In this document: positions 52,709 to 61,708 of the stretch, one piece after another
Position numbering within the stretch: the stretch's first letter is position 1
Layout of the letters: every line of letters starts with the position of its first letter
Assembly: GCA_017635395.1 (NCBI GenBank)
Contig: JAGBLN010000015.1
Coordinates: 1-64,000 of the forward strand
DNA: 64,000 nt
Direction: 5' to 3'
Origin: Lachnospiraceae bacterium
Lineage (GTDB): Bacteria > Bacillota > Clostridia > Lachnospirales > Lachnospiraceae
The notes under the pieces: model-generated
Told to the model about the DNA's origin: nothing
Databases searched by the model: none
Seen by the model: only the letters and a program-made list of their open reading frames with translations
Position numbers and translations under genes: made by a program

Positions 52709-52754
52709 TTTCAAATATGGGAATAAGTTATATAATGATAACTGTTTAAAACAG
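52709..52754 (+). promoter_or_regulatory. Promoter of the lipoprotein gene with downstream palindrome
   Basis: TTTCAA (52709-52714), 16 bp, TATAAT (52731-52736), then a perfect palindrome CTGTTT-A-AAACAG (52742-52754) just where transcription would start, a good place for a repressor site. Confidence 0.6.
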
Positions 52755-52862
52755 ATATGTTCTGAATAATGTATTATCTGACGGATTGGAAAAATTAAGA
52801 AAATTAAGCAAAACGAAGAAATCCGTAGATATTTTTGGTAAACATACCAGGAGGAGAAAATT

Positions 52863-53837
52863 ATGAAAAAGAGAACTTTATTACTTACGGCATGTCTTTC
52901 GGCTGCGATACTTGCAACAGCCTGCACAAACGGAGAGACTCCGGCTGATCCGTCAGGAGAAGTAGAGGTTGTTGATGATAACGGCGGTGAGGAAAACGGA
53001 AACACTGAGGAAACCGGAGATCCTGCTGAGACCGAAAATAATGGTGCGGATGATACACAGGGAACTGATGCTCCTGAAGAGGGCGGCGAGGCTGTGAATG
53101 CTGCAGAAGTTTACGAGTCTTTTCTTAACGGCGAGATTTCTGCTACTACAGGTGCTTATTTCTCGGATGATGACAATTATCCCGCACTTGATGAAGGCAG
53201 CTATGACTTCGGCACCCTTAAGGCGACGGCGGAAGCTATGGAGTGTGGTGAGTGCGAGGCGTCCCATGCATTCGTTACATCTGCAGACGGCGGTGCAGAC
53301 CTTCTTGTCGTAAAATTTGAAACTACGGACACCAGCCTGCTTAACTATTACGCTGTTCTCTGTGCACAGGCCGACGGAACACTGGAGATCACTTTCGAAT
53401 ATGAGGACGGATACCGTTCATATTCATCTCTTTTCCAGACCGGTTTTGTTCAGGTCGGCGGATCGGCAGGTGCCGGTGCAAATGTAAACACCGTATATAT
53501 GCTGAACAGCGACGGAAGTGCTACTGAGGCTTTCGGCATGAATAACTTCTGGGGAAGTTTTGCAGAACAGATCTGTTATGACATAAATCCTGAAATTGAT
53601 TACGAGTCGATTCCTTTAATGGATCCCGAGTCTGAGGCAGAGATAGTGGAATATACTGAAAACGGTGAAGTGTATTTTGCGATTACTGGCGAGACCGAAG
53701 ACGAAGGCATAAATGCGAATGAAAAGGCGTTCTTTGAGGCTCTTGAAGGAATGGGCGCTCATAAGGTTGAGTATGAAGAGATCGAGTCCATGATGGCTAA
53801 ATATGCATATGAAGGTGAAGAGGTCGTTTGGGAATAA
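52863..53837 (+). CDS. Lipoprotein with acidic linker, function unknown
   Basis: This 324-residue protein has a signal peptide and a lipobox-like ATAC with Cys21. A strongly acidic, Gly/Asn/Thr-rich linker (about 22-78) follows, then a folded domain of about 240 residues. The domain has FLNGEISA, DFGTLKATAEAMECGECEASHAFVT and a Cys pair CGEC; it shows no enzyme motif. It is anchored outside the cytoplasmic membrane. ATG 52863 follows CAGGAGGAG. Single gene with its own promoter. Confidence 0.72.
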   Translation: MKKRTLLLTACLSAAILATACTNGETPADPSGEVEVVDDNGGEENGNTEETGDPAETENNGADDTQGTDAPEEGGEAVNAAEVYESFLNGEISATTGAYFSDDDNYPALDEGSYDFGTLKATAEAMECGECEASHAFVTSADGGADLLVVKFETTDTSLLNYYAVLCAQADGTLEITFEYEDGYRSYSSLFQTGFVQVGGSAGAGANVNTVYMLNSDGSATEAFGMNNFWGSFAEQICYDINPEIDYESIPLMDPESEAEIVEYTENGEVYFAITGETEDEGINANEKAFFEALEGMGAHKVEYEEIESMMAKYAYEGEEVVWE

Positions 53838-53854
53838 TACTCTGATGCAATGCG

Positions 53855-53892
53855 GATGGTTCTTCCGTTTAGCAATGGACGGAAGGACCATC
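53855..53892 (+). other. Strong 14-bp hairpin before the zinc-ribbon genes
   Basis: GATGGTTCTTCCGT (53855-53868) pairs with ACGGAAGGACCATC (53879-53892), one G-T pair, 10-base loop. There is no T-run after it, so it may be a factor-dependent terminator, an attenuator or an mRNA processing site. Confidence 0.6.
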
Positions 53893-53928
53893 TGATATAA
53901 ACGGCATATATGAAAGGAGGTACAGTCC

Positions 53929-54786
53929 TTGAAGATTAAATGCGAATATTGTGAACAGATGATAGAGGATACCGATCCCCAATGCCCATATTGCGGAGCG
54001 GTAAACGAGAATGTTAAAAGAGGCGCATCACAGGTTCCTACGACCATAGATGAGCTTAAGTCATTCTGTGCGGCTCACAATATGCCCCTTGAGAAGATGC
54101 GCTTTTTCATAGGCGAGGACTACAAGGGAGCCAGAGCCTTCGGTATTTTCCAGGATGGCAACGGGGATTTTGTAGTCTATAAAAACAAGGACAACGGACA
54201 GAGGGCTGTACGTTACAAGGGCAAAGATGAGGCCTATGCTGTAAATGAGATATATCAGAAGCTCAAGTCAGAGGTTCTGGATCGAAAAGGCGGTCAGAGG
54301 AATGCTTCACAGCCGGTACAGAATACGCAGCCTGTAAGGAACAATAATAAGCGCAGAAGGTCAAGGAAGTCACGCGGGCTCAGTATCAGCACTATAGTCA
54401 CAGTGATTTGCGTAATTGCGCTTTTGATTTATGCGGCTTGTGACGACAGTCCCAGTTCAGGGTATTACAGCTATGACGGTGATACCTACTATAATCAGAA
54501 TGGCAGCTGGTATATGTATGATTCCGGTCTTGATGACTGGACAACGGTGGATACGGTACCGGAAGAACTTAATGATGATGATTCCGCAGGGGATTATTAC
54601 CAGAGCATCAGTTACACGGATGACATGGGGGCGACGGATTTCCAGGAAAGTGATTATTATGTGGAGACCAGTTCCTATGATGATGATGACTGGGACAGCG
54701 ATTCCTGGGATAGTGATGATTCCTGGGATTCCGGTGGATGGGATGACTGGGATTCAGGATCCACCGATTGGGACAGCGACTGGTGA
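53929..54786 (+). CDS. Zinc-ribbon membrane protein with Asp/Trp/Ser-rich tail (TTG start)
   Basis: This gene uses a TTG start (53929), set by AAAGGAGG (53913-53920). The 285-residue protein opens with a zinc ribbon (CEYC...CPYC, residues 5-22), then a small domain (about 37-115: TIDELKSFCAAHNMPLEKMRFFIGED, AFGIFQDGNGDFVVYKNK) shared with the next gene, a basic linker (KRRRSRKSRG), one helix (152-171), and an outside region ending in a remarkable tail of Asp, Trp and Ser (about 245-285). The function of neither domain is known. It is probably co-transcribed with its paralog and the polyamine genes. Confidence 0.7.
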   Translation: MKIKCEYCEQMIEDTDPQCPYCGAVNENVKRGASQVPTTIDELKSFCAAHNMPLEKMRFFIGEDYKGARAFGIFQDGNGDFVVYKNKDNGQRAVRYKGKDEAYAVNEIYQKLKSEVLDRKGGQRNASQPVQNTQPVRNNNKRRRSRKSRGLSISTIVTVICVIALLIYAACDDSPSSGYYSYDGDTYYNQNGSWYMYDSGLDDWTTVDTVPEELNDDDSAGDYYQSISYTDDMGATDFQESDYYVETSSYDDDDWDSDSWDSDDSWDSGGWDDWDSGSTDWDSDW

Positions 54787-54809
54787 TGATATAGAAAGGA
54801 TAAAAAGGT

Positions 54810-55172
54810 ATGCGCATTAAATGTGAATATTGCGGGAATTTTCTCCCGGACGAGCTGACTATATGTACATACTGCGGAGCGGAGCTTAGGACCGCTGCTC
54901 CTTCTGATGAGGCGCCGCACACCATAGAGGAATTAAAGGAATTCTGTGAGCGCAGGCATATTCCTTTGGAGCGAGCACATTTCCATATCGGTGAAAACTA
55001 TACCGGTCCAAGGGCTTTCGGGATATATAAGGATGAGTACGGATTTTTCACCGTATATAAAAATAAATCAGACGGCAGCCGTCTGGTAAGGTATCATGGC
55101 ATTGACGAAGACTTTGCCGTAAATGAGATTTTTCAAAAGCTCAGATCAGAGGTGCTGGTTAAAAAGAGATGA
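54810..55172 (+). CDS. Small zinc-ribbon protein, paralog of the preceding gene
   Basis: This 120-residue protein matches residues 1-117 of the preceding gene product: zinc ribbon CEYC...CTYC, then TIEELKEFCERRHIPLERAHFHIGE, AFGIYKDEYGFFTVYKNK and AVNEIFQKLRSEVL. It has no helix or acidic tail, so it is cytoplasmic. The pair arose by tandem duplication and one gained or lost the membrane part. Its stop overlaps the speA start (ATGA, 55169-55172), so it is translationally coupled to arginine decarboxylase, hinting at a link to polyamine metabolism. Confidence 0.72.
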   Translation: MRIKCEYCGNFLPDELTICTYCGAELRTAAPSDEAPHTIEELKEFCERRHIPLERAHFHIGENYTGPRAFGIYKDEYGFFTVYKNKSDGSRLVRYHGIDEDFAVNEIFQKLRSEVLVKKR

Positions 55173-56629
55173 ATACAGAGATGCAGAAAAGAGCACCGCT
55201 GTGTGAGGCTCTTGAAAAATTCAAAAAAAAGCGCGTGGTTCCTTTTGATGTCCCCGGACATAAAAGGGGCAGGGGAAATCCTGAACTTACGCAGCTCCTG
55301 GGGCAGCAGTGCGTCGGCATAGACGTAAACAGCATGAAGCCCCTTGATAATCTCTGCAATCCGGTATCGGTTATTGCAGAAGCAGAAGAACTGATGGCTG
55401 ATGCCTTTGGCGCGGCTCATGCCTTTCTAATGGTAGGCGGTACTACAAGCGCAGTGCAGGCCATGGTTCTTTCCGTGTGTAAAGCCGGAGAAAAAATAAT
55501 AGTTCCCCGCAATGTGCATAAGAGCGTTATCAATGCTCTTATCATCTGTGGTGCAATCCCTGTATATGTTAAGCTGAAGATTCATTCCGTTATTGGCGTA
55601 GCCCTGGGAATGGAAGTAGAGGCGCTCAGGGAAGCTATCCGGGAAAATCCGGATGCAAAGGCCGTTCTTATAAACAATCCCACATATTATGGAATATGTT
55701 CCGACTTAAAGGCTCTTACGGCGCTTGCCCATGAGCATGGTCTTAAAGTGCTCTGCGATGAGGCACATGGTACACAGCTGTATTTTGCAGAAGGCCTGCC
55801 TGTTGCGGGTATGAAGGCGGGAGTGGATATGGCTGCCATTTCCATGCATAAGTCCGGAGGTAGCCTGACACAGAGTTCAGTACTTCTTTTAGGCGAGAAT
55901 GCGGATCCTGCATACGTAAGGCAGATAATCAATTTAGTGCAGACCACATCTGCAAGCTACCTGCTGCTTGCAAGCCTTGATCTTAGCAGAAGGAACTTAG
56001 CCCTTCGCGGCAGGGAATCCTTTGCTAAGGTTATAGAGATGAGCGAGTATGCGCGAAAAGAGATAAATGAGATAGGCGACTATTATGCCTATGGCCGTGA
56101 ATTGATAGATGGCAGCAGCGTATATGATTTTGATGTGACGAAGCTCTGCATTTTTACGAAGCCAATAGGTCTTACTGGAATAGAAGTTTATGACCTGCTC
56201 AGGGATGAATATGACATACAGATGGAGTTCGGTGATATCGGAACCATCATGGCCTACATTTCTATAGGTGACCGCATGCAGGACATTGAGAGACTGGTAG
56301 GTGCACTTTCCGATATCAGGAGACTCTATAAAAAAGACAAGGAAGAACTAAGCTATGTGGACTCGGTGATACCGAAGGTTATCTGTTCACCTCAGGAATC
56401 ATTTTATGCACCGAAGGAGACTCTTCCGATACAGGAGACTGCCGGGCGTGTGTGCGGTGAGTCGGTGATGTGCTATCCGCCCGGAATTCCCATTCTTTCC
56501 CCCGGGGAAAAGATAACGGAAGAGATAATAGGCCACATACTCTATGCAAGGGAAAAGGGCTGCAGTCTGCAGGGCATGGCTGATCCCACGGCGGACCATC
56601 TGCAGGTTCTTGAAGGAGTACATGCATGA
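55169..56629 (+). CDS. speA: Arginine decarboxylase-like (Orn/Lys/Arg decarboxylase, fold type I)
   Basis: This 486-residue PLP enzyme matches the short Firmicutes SpeA/Cad type: FDVPGHKRG near residue 28, LMVGGTTSAVQAM, LCDEAHGTQLYF with the PLP Asp, and Lys228 in SMHKSGGSLTQSS. Substrate choice (arginine, lysine or ornithine) is not certain from sequence, but the operon holds agmatine deiminase, so arginine to agmatine is the best reading. It lacks the large N-terminal wing of E. coli-type enzymes. Overlaps of four bases on both sides show tight coupling. Confidence 0.92.
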   Translation: MNTEMQKRAPLCEALEKFKKKRVVPFDVPGHKRGRGNPELTQLLGQQCVGIDVNSMKPLDNLCNPVSVIAEAEELMADAFGAAHAFLMVGGTTSAVQAMVLSVCKAGEKIIVPRNVHKSVINALIICGAIPVYVKLKIHSVIGVALGMEVEALREAIRENPDAKAVLINNPTYYGICSDLKALTALAHEHGLKVLCDEAHGTQLYFAEGLPVAGMKAGVDMAAISMHKSGGSLTQSSVLLLGENADPAYVRQIINLVQTTSASYLLLASLDLSRRNLALRGRESFAKVIEMSEYARKEINEIGDYYAYGRELIDGSSVYDFDVTKLCIFTKPIGLTGIEVYDLLRDEYDIQMEFGDIGTIMAYISIGDRMQDIERLVGALSDIRRLYKKDKEELSYVDSVIPKVICSPQESFYAPKETLPIQETAGRVCGESVMCYPPGIPILSPGEKITEEIIGHILYAREKGCSLQGMADPTADHLQVLEGVHA

Positions 56630-57501
56630 AAAATAATTCAGAGATATGGTTTTCAGATTCGCAGACGGAAGGCGCAAGCCTGAATATCCGTGTTACAAAC
56701 CAGCTGTATCACGCAGTGAGTGAGTTTCAGGAGATAGATGTTTTCCAGTCGGAATCTTTCGGTAAATTCCTGGTGCTTGACGGCGAGGTCATCTTCTCGG
56801 AAGCGGATGAGTTCATCTACAACGAGATGGTGGTCCATGTTCCAATGGCAGTGCATCCGAATGTAAAGAAAGTTCTCATCATCGGTGGCGGTGATGGCGG
56901 AGTAGCCAGCGGTTTTACTGCCTATTCTGAGATAGAGCATATCGATGTAGTGGAGCCGGATGAACAGATGGTGGATGTCTGCAAGAAATTTTTCCCGGAT
57001 ACCACTAAAGGCTTTGGGGATGAACGTGTGGAGGTGTCCTATCAGGACGGCCTCAGGTTTGTCAGGAGCCGTGAAAATGAATACGATATCATAATAAATG
57101 ATGCTACCGATCCTTTCGGACATGCCGAGGGGCTTTTTACAAAGGAATTTTACGGGAGCTGCTTTAAGGCACTGAAAAGTGACGGCATAATGGTGTACCA
57201 GCACGGAAGTCCCTTCTTCGATGACGAGGAATCTATATTCAGGTCCATGCACCGCAAGGTTTACAGGACTTTTCCCATAAGCCGTGTGTACCAGGCGCAC
57301 ATCCCTACCTGCTCGTCGGGATACTGGACCTTCGGTTTTGCCAGCAAGAAGTACCACCCCATTGAGGACTTTGATCCTGAGAGGTGGAGTGCGAGAAATA
57401 TAGAGACATGGTACTATACGCCGCAGATGCACGGGGCATCGTTTATGCTGCCTCAGTATGTGGTTGATATACTGCATGAGGAAGAAGGAAAGAAGAAATA
57501 A
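56626..57501 (+). CDS. speE: Spermidine synthase-family aminopropyltransferase
   Basis: This 291-residue enzyme has the SpeE core: the start EIWFSDSQTEGASL, FGKFLVLDGEVIFSEADEFIYNEM, VLIIGGGDGGVASG (nucleotide binding), VEPDEQMVDVCKKFFP, and the active-site DATDPFGHAEGLFTKEFY. The last motif normally has Asp-Ser-(Thr/Ser)-Asp; here it is DATDPFG. It normally moves the aminopropyl group from decarboxylated SAM to putrescine. No SAM decarboxylase (speD) gene is nearby, although the operon also holds the SAM-free carboxyspermidine route. Its stop-start overlap with speA shows coupling. Confidence 0.93.
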   Translation: MKNNSEIWFSDSQTEGASLNIRVTNQLYHAVSEFQEIDVFQSESFGKFLVLDGEVIFSEADEFIYNEMVVHVPMAVHPNVKKVLIIGGGDGGVASGFTAYSEIEHIDVVEPDEQMVDVCKKFFPDTTKGFGDERVEVSYQDGLRFVRSRENEYDIIINDATDPFGHAEGLFTKEFYGSCFKALKSDGIMVYQHGSPFFDDEESIFRSMHRKVYRTFPISRVYQAHIPTCSSGYWTFGFASKKYHPIEDFDPERWSARNIETWYYTPQMHGASFMLPQYVVDILHEEEGKKK

Positions 57502-57523
57502 ACGAAACGGAGGATAAAGGAAA

Positions 57524-58783
57524 ATGTCAAGATTATTGATCATCGGATGCGGAGGCGTGGCAAGCGTAGCTATCGCAAAGTGCTGCCAGAACTCAGAGGT
57601 ATTCAGTGAGATCTGCATAGCCAGCCGCACTAAATCCAAATGTGATGCCGTTGCCGAAAGGTGGAGGCCTACTACGAAAACGCAGATCACCACAGCAGAG
57701 ATAGATGCCATGGATGTGGCTGCTCTTACAAAGCTTATAAACGATTATAAGCCTGACGCAGTGCTGAATGTGGCGCTTCCCTATCAGGATCTTGCAATCA
57801 TGGATGCCTGCCTGGAAGCAGGTGTTCATTATATCGATACCGCAAACTATGAGCCTGAGGATACTGATGATCCCGAATGGCGTGCCATCTATGAAAAGAG
57901 ATGCAAGGAGCTTGGGTTCTCTGCATACTTCGATTACAGCTGGCAGTGGGCATATCAGGAGAAATTCGAAAAGGCAGGACTTACGGCCCTTCTGGGAACA
58001 GGTTTTGATCCCGGTGTTACCAGCGTGTTCGTTGCTTATGCAAAGAAGCATTATTTCGATACCATCGATACCATAGACATTCTTGACTGCAACGGCGGTG
58101 ACCACGGCTATAAGTTTGCAACCAATTTTAATCCGGAAATAAACCTTCGCGAAGTCAGCGCTCCCGGCAGCTATATGGAAAACGGCAAGTGGGTAGAGAT
58201 ACCCGCCATGAGCATAAAGCGTGAGTATGATTTCCCTCAGGTGGGAATGAAGGATATGTATCTGCTCCATCATGAGGAGATAGAAGCACTTGGCAGGAAT
58301 TTCCCTGAGGTTAAGAGGATCAGGTTCTTTATGACCTTCGGCCAGAGCTATCTCGACCATATGAGATGTCTTGAAGATGTGGGAATGCTTTCTACCACGC
58401 CGGTTATGCACAACGGAGTTGAGATCGTGCCCATACAGTTCTTAAAGACCCTGCTTCCCGATCCTGCAACCCTTGGTCCCCGTACAAAGGGCAAGACCAA
58501 CATCGGCTGCATCTTTACCGGAAAGAAAGACGGAAAAGAAAAGAAGCTCTTTATTTACAATGTCTGCGACCACGAGGAATGCTATAAGGAGGTCGGCTCT
58601 CAGGCTATCAGCTACACCACCGGCGTGCCTGCCATGATAGGTGCAATGATGGTAGTACAGGGATTGTGGAAGAAGCCGGGCGTATTCACTACCGACGAGT
58701 TCGATCCGGATCCCTATATGGATGCGCTGAACAAGTGGGGACTTCCCTGGGTAGTGGATGAGAATCCCGTGCTGGTGGATTGA
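57524..58783 (+). CDS. Carboxynorspermidine/carboxyspermidine dehydrogenase
   Basis: This 419-residue saccharopine-dehydrogenase-family protein starts with a Rossmann motif LLIIGCGGVASVAIAKC. Further signs are NVALPYQDLAIMDACLEAGVHYIDTANYE, LLGTGFDPGVTSVF and DCNGGDHGYKF. It condenses aspartate semialdehyde with putrescine (or diaminopropane) and reduces the imine to carboxyspermidine, using NADPH. Its place before nspC confirms this role over a true saccharopine enzyme. GGAGG lies before ATG. Part of the speA-aguA operon. Confidence 0.95.
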   Translation: MSRLLIIGCGGVASVAIAKCCQNSEVFSEICIASRTKSKCDAVAERWRPTTKTQITTAEIDAMDVAALTKLINDYKPDAVLNVALPYQDLAIMDACLEAGVHYIDTANYEPEDTDDPEWRAIYEKRCKELGFSAYFDYSWQWAYQEKFEKAGLTALLGTGFDPGVTSVFVAYAKKHYFDTIDTIDILDCNGGDHGYKFATNFNPEINLREVSAPGSYMENGKWVEIPAMSIKREYDFPQVGMKDMYLLHHEEIEALGRNFPEVKRIRFFMTFGQSYLDHMRCLEDVGMLSTTPVMHNGVEIVPIQFLKTLLPDPATLGPRTKGKTNIGCIFTGKKDGKEKKLFIYNVCDHEECYKEVGSQAISYTTGVPAMIGAMMVVQGLWKKPGVFTTDEFDPDPYMDALNKWGLPWVVDENPVLVD

Positions 58784-58795
58784 GGAATCTCTCAT

Positions 58796-59965
58796 ATGGT
58801 TTTTAGTGATATTCACACACCGTCATACATAATTGATGAAAAGAAGCTCAGGGAAAACCTTGAGCTCCTTTCAGATGTGCAGGAAAAAAGCGGCTGTAAG
58901 ATATTGCTGGCACAGAAGGCTTTCTCTGCGTTTAATGAGTATCCGCTGATAGGCAGGTACCTTGCCGGGGCTACGGCCAGCGGGCTGTATGAGGCAAAGC
59001 TTTCAAGTGAGGAGATGGGAAAGGAAAATCATATTTTCTCACCGGGCTACAGGGAATCTGAGATAGAGGAGATTGCATCTATCTGCGACCATGTGATATT
59101 CAATTCCTTTTCACAGCTGGCAAAGTATGGCGGCACAGTAAAAGCCATACAGGAAAAAAGGGTAGTAACCGACGGTATAGGATTACGCATCAACCCGGAG
59201 TGTTCCACTCAAGAGGAGCCTATCTATGATCCCTGTGCTCCGGGCTCCAGGCTTGGCATTACCTTAGAGAATTTCAAAAAAGGAGTAGCGAATTATCCTG
59301 ATGCATTTGGATATGTAAGCGGTCTTCATTTCCATACGCTTTGTGAGCAGGGCTTTGAGCCCCTAAGGAAAACTTTTGATGCAGTGGAGGATAAGTTCGG
59401 TGAATACCTGAATCTTCCGCAGATTAAATGGCTGAATATGGGGGGCGGCCATCATATCACGAAACCCGACTATGACAGAGAAGGGCTGATAGCGCTTATA
59501 TGTGAGATAAATAAAAAATACAATGGCATTGCTGTTTACCTCGAGCCCGGAGAGGCCATAGCCCTGAATGCCGGATACCTGGTAACGGAAGTAATGGACA
59601 TCGTTGAAAATGATATCTCTATACTTGTGCTGGATGCGTCGGCAGCCTGCCATATGCCGGATGTACTGGAGATGCCGTACCGCCCGCCCCTTAAGGGTTC
59701 GGGACTTGCCAGTGAAAAGAAATATATCTACAGGCTTTCATCCTGTACCTGCCTTGCGGGGGACATCATAGGGGATTACTCTTTTGATAACGAGATAAAA
59801 GTAGGCGACAGACTGGTATTTGAAGACATGGCGATCTATTCAATGGTCAAGAACAATACTTTCAACGGTATAGGTCTGCCGTCTATCTATGCGATGGATG
59901 AGGACGGGGATTGCAGGCTGGTGAAAGAGTTCGGGTATGAAGATTTTAAGATGCGGCTATCGTAA
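58796..59965 (+). CDS. nspC: Carboxynorspermidine/carboxyspermidine decarboxylase
   Basis: This 389-residue PLP enzyme of the alanine-racemase fold (group IV decarboxylase) has the lysine in [10 protein letters not shown] (Lys41), [25 protein letters not shown] and [19 protein letters not shown], with the C-terminal [12 protein letters not shown]. It decarboxylates carboxyspermidine to spermidine. It lies 12 bp after the dehydrogenase gene, giving a complete aminopropyl route free of SAM. GAGGA lies before ATG 58796. Confidence 0.95.
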   Translation: MVFSDIHTPSYIIDEKKLRENLELLSDVQEKSGCKILLAQKAFSAFNEYPLIGRYLAGATASGLYEAKLSSEEMGKENHIFSPGYRESEIEEIASICDHVIFNSFSQLAKYGGTVKAIQEKRVVTDGIGLRINPECSTQEEPIYDPCAPGSRLGITLENFKKGVANYPDAFGYVSGLHFHTLCEQGFEPLRKTFDAVEDKFGEYLNLPQIKWLNMGGGHHITKPDYDREGLIALICEINKKYNGIAVYLEPGEAIALNAGYLVTEVMDIVENDISILVLDASAACHMPDVLEMPYRPPLKGSGLASEKKYIYRLSSCTCLAGDIIGDYSFDNEIKVGDRLVFEDMAIYSMVKNNTFNGIGLPSIYAMDEDGDCRLVKEFGYEDFKMRLS

Positions 59966-59991
59966 AAGGCGGTAGAGGAAAATTATCGGAC

Positions 59992-61122
59992 ATGGGGAAA
60001 GACAGAAGAGATACAGATGCAAAGCTTTATAAAATAAATCCTGCCGCTGACGGTTTCCGCATGCCGGGGGAGTTTGAAAAACATTCGGCCACCATAATGA
60101 TCTGGCCGGTGCGTCCGGGGTCATGGCCTCACGGCGGTGCAGAGGCACAGGAAGTCTTTGCCCGGATCGTCGCAGAAATATCAAAGCATGAAAAAGTATA
60201 TATGCTGGCTGACAAAGATCACGCTGCCAAAGCGAGGCAGATGCTTGGAGATACAGCTGAAATTCTGGAAATTCCCACCGATGACGCCTGGGCCAGGGAT
60301 GTGGGCCCTACATTCGTAACGGACGGAATAAAGATCAAAGGTATAAACTGGAAGTTCAATGCCTGGGGCGGATCTTATGACGGCCTTTATCCGGATTATA
60401 AAAATGACGATGCGGCAGCAGTAAAGATCTGCAGATCGCTGGGTACAGAAGTTTATGAGGCTGGAGAGTTTGTCCTTGAGGGCGGCAGCATACACAGTGA
60501 CGGTGACGGAACCCTTATCGTGACCGAAAGATGTCTGTTAAGTCCCGGACGTAATCCCGACCTGACCAAAGCTGAGATAGAAGAAAAACTTTGCATAATG
60601 CTGGGGGCAACAAAAGTTATATGGCTTCCACATGGCATTTACAATGACGAAACGAATGAACATGTAGATAATGTCTGTGCATTTGTAAAGCCCGGAGAAG
60701 TGGTGCTTGCCTGGACGGATGATGAAAAGGATTCCCAGTATCAAATGAGCCTGAAAGATCTGGAAGTCCTGCAGAATGAGACTGATGCCAAAGGCAGGCA
60801 TTTGGTGATCCATAAGCTTCCTATCCCGGCTAAGCCTGTATGCGTTACGGAGGAAGACCTTAAGGGATACAGCTTTGTTCCGGGCGAAGATGTGCGTGAG
60901 GTAGGCGAGCGCTTAGCGGCAAGCTATGTTAATTTTTATATCTGCAACGGAGCAGTTCTGGTTCCACAGTTCGGAGATGTGCATGACAGCACTGCTATAG
61001 AAATACTTTCTGAATGCTTTCCTGATCGGGATGTCATTGGCATTCCTGCCCTTCCAATCATAAAGGGCGGCGGCAACATCCACTGCATCACCCAGCAGGT
61101 GCCGGGGTACTTGTTTTCCTAA
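59992..61122 (+). CDS. aguA: Agmatine deiminase
   Basis: This 376-residue enzyme turns agmatine into N-carbamoylputrescine and ammonia. Signs: [66 protein letters not shown] and the catalytic cysteine (Cys365) in [11 protein letters not shown]. It closes the polyamine operon. The next step, N-carbamoylputrescine amidohydrolase (aguB), normally beside it, is not in the window. The ribosome binding site is weak (GACATGGGGAAAG: the start may be ATG 59992 with AGAGGAA upstream). A promoter for the next unit overlaps its stop. Confidence 0.95.
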   Translation: MGKDRRDTDAKLYKINPAADGFRMPGEFEKHSATIMIWPVRPGSWPHGGAEAQEVFARIVAEISKHEKVYMLADKDHAAKARQMLGDTAEILEIPTDDAWARDVGPTFVTDGIKIKGINWKFNAWGGSYDGLYPDYKNDDAAAVKICRSLGTEVYEAGEFVLEGGSIHSDGDGTLIVTERCLLSPGRNPDLTKAEIEEKLCIMLGATKVIWLPHGIYNDETNEHVDNVCAFVKPGEVVLAWTDDEKDSQYQMSLKDLEVLQNETDAKGRHLVIHKLPIPAKPVCVTEEDLKGYSFVPGEDVREVGERLAASYVNFYICNGAVLVPQFGDVHDSTAIEILSECFPDRDVIGIPALPIIKGGGNIHCITQQVPGYLFS

Positions 61123-61127
61123 AAATA

Positions 61128-61136
61128 TGTTATAAT
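61128..61136 (+). promoter_or_regulatory. Extended -10 before the NfeD-SPFH genes
   Basis: TG-T-TATAAT at 61128-61136, just after the aguA stop and about 60 bases before the nfeD-like start. Confidence 0.55.
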
Positions 61137-61196
61137 TAAATCTGATTTTTCTATTGTAAAAATTGCAAAAATATATTTCAGAGGGGAGGTATGGCT

Positions 61197-61640
61197 ATGT
61201 TTGAATCGATGGCTTTCGTATGGCTGGTAGTTTTTATCGTGATGGTTGTGATAGAGATTATCACGCTGGGACTGACCACGATATGGTTTGCGGGCGGAGC
61301 GCTGGTTGCACTGATCGTTTCATTGTTTAATGCGCCGCTTGTCGCACAGATCGCAGTATTTATAGTAGTATCTGTACTGTTGTTAATTTTTACGCGACCG
61401 ATAGCCGCCAAGCATTTCAACAAAAAGATGGTAGCTACCAACGTTGATAGTGTACCCGGTGAGATCGGAGTTGTTTCTGTGGATATTGATAATGTAGCTG
61501 CTACAGGTACAGTAATGATCAAAGGCATGGAGTGGACCGCACGCACCGAATCGGATGAGGTAAAGATTGAGAAGGACACAAAGGTAAAGGTTCTCAGGGT
61601 CGAAGGCGTAAAGGTTATTGTTGAGCCCGTGGCAGAATAA
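61197..61640 (+). CDS. NfeD-family membrane protein
   Basis: I prefer ATG 61197, eight bases after GGGGAGG (61182-61188), over ATG 61191, which would be only two bases away. This gives 147 residues. Two or three helices (about residues 5-75) hold FVWLVVFIVMVVIEIITLG; a C-terminal OB-fold follows, with GEIGVVSVDIDNVAATGTVMIKGMEWTAR. NfeD-like proteins pair with SPFH/stomatin proteins in membrane quality control, and the SPFH gene lies 68 bp downstream. The pair is the usual arrangement. Confidence 0.92.
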   Translation: MFESMAFVWLVVFIVMVVIEIITLGLTTIWFAGGALVALIVSLFNAPLVAQIAVFIVVSVLLLIFTRPIAAKHFNKKMVATNVDSVPGEIGVVSVDIDNVAATGTVMIKGMEWTARTESDEVKIEKDTKVKVLRVEGVKVIVEPVAE

Positions 61641-61708
61641 CAAAAAAACAGGCGGCTGACCTTAAAAGCAGCAGAACTAAAAAACATAATTAAAGGGAGG
61701 GAACAAAA

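Noticed and set aside
57524..58783. Lysine-pathway saccharopine dehydrogenase
   Set aside because: The immediate neighbour is nspC within a polyamine operon, which fits carboxyspermidine dehydrogenase.
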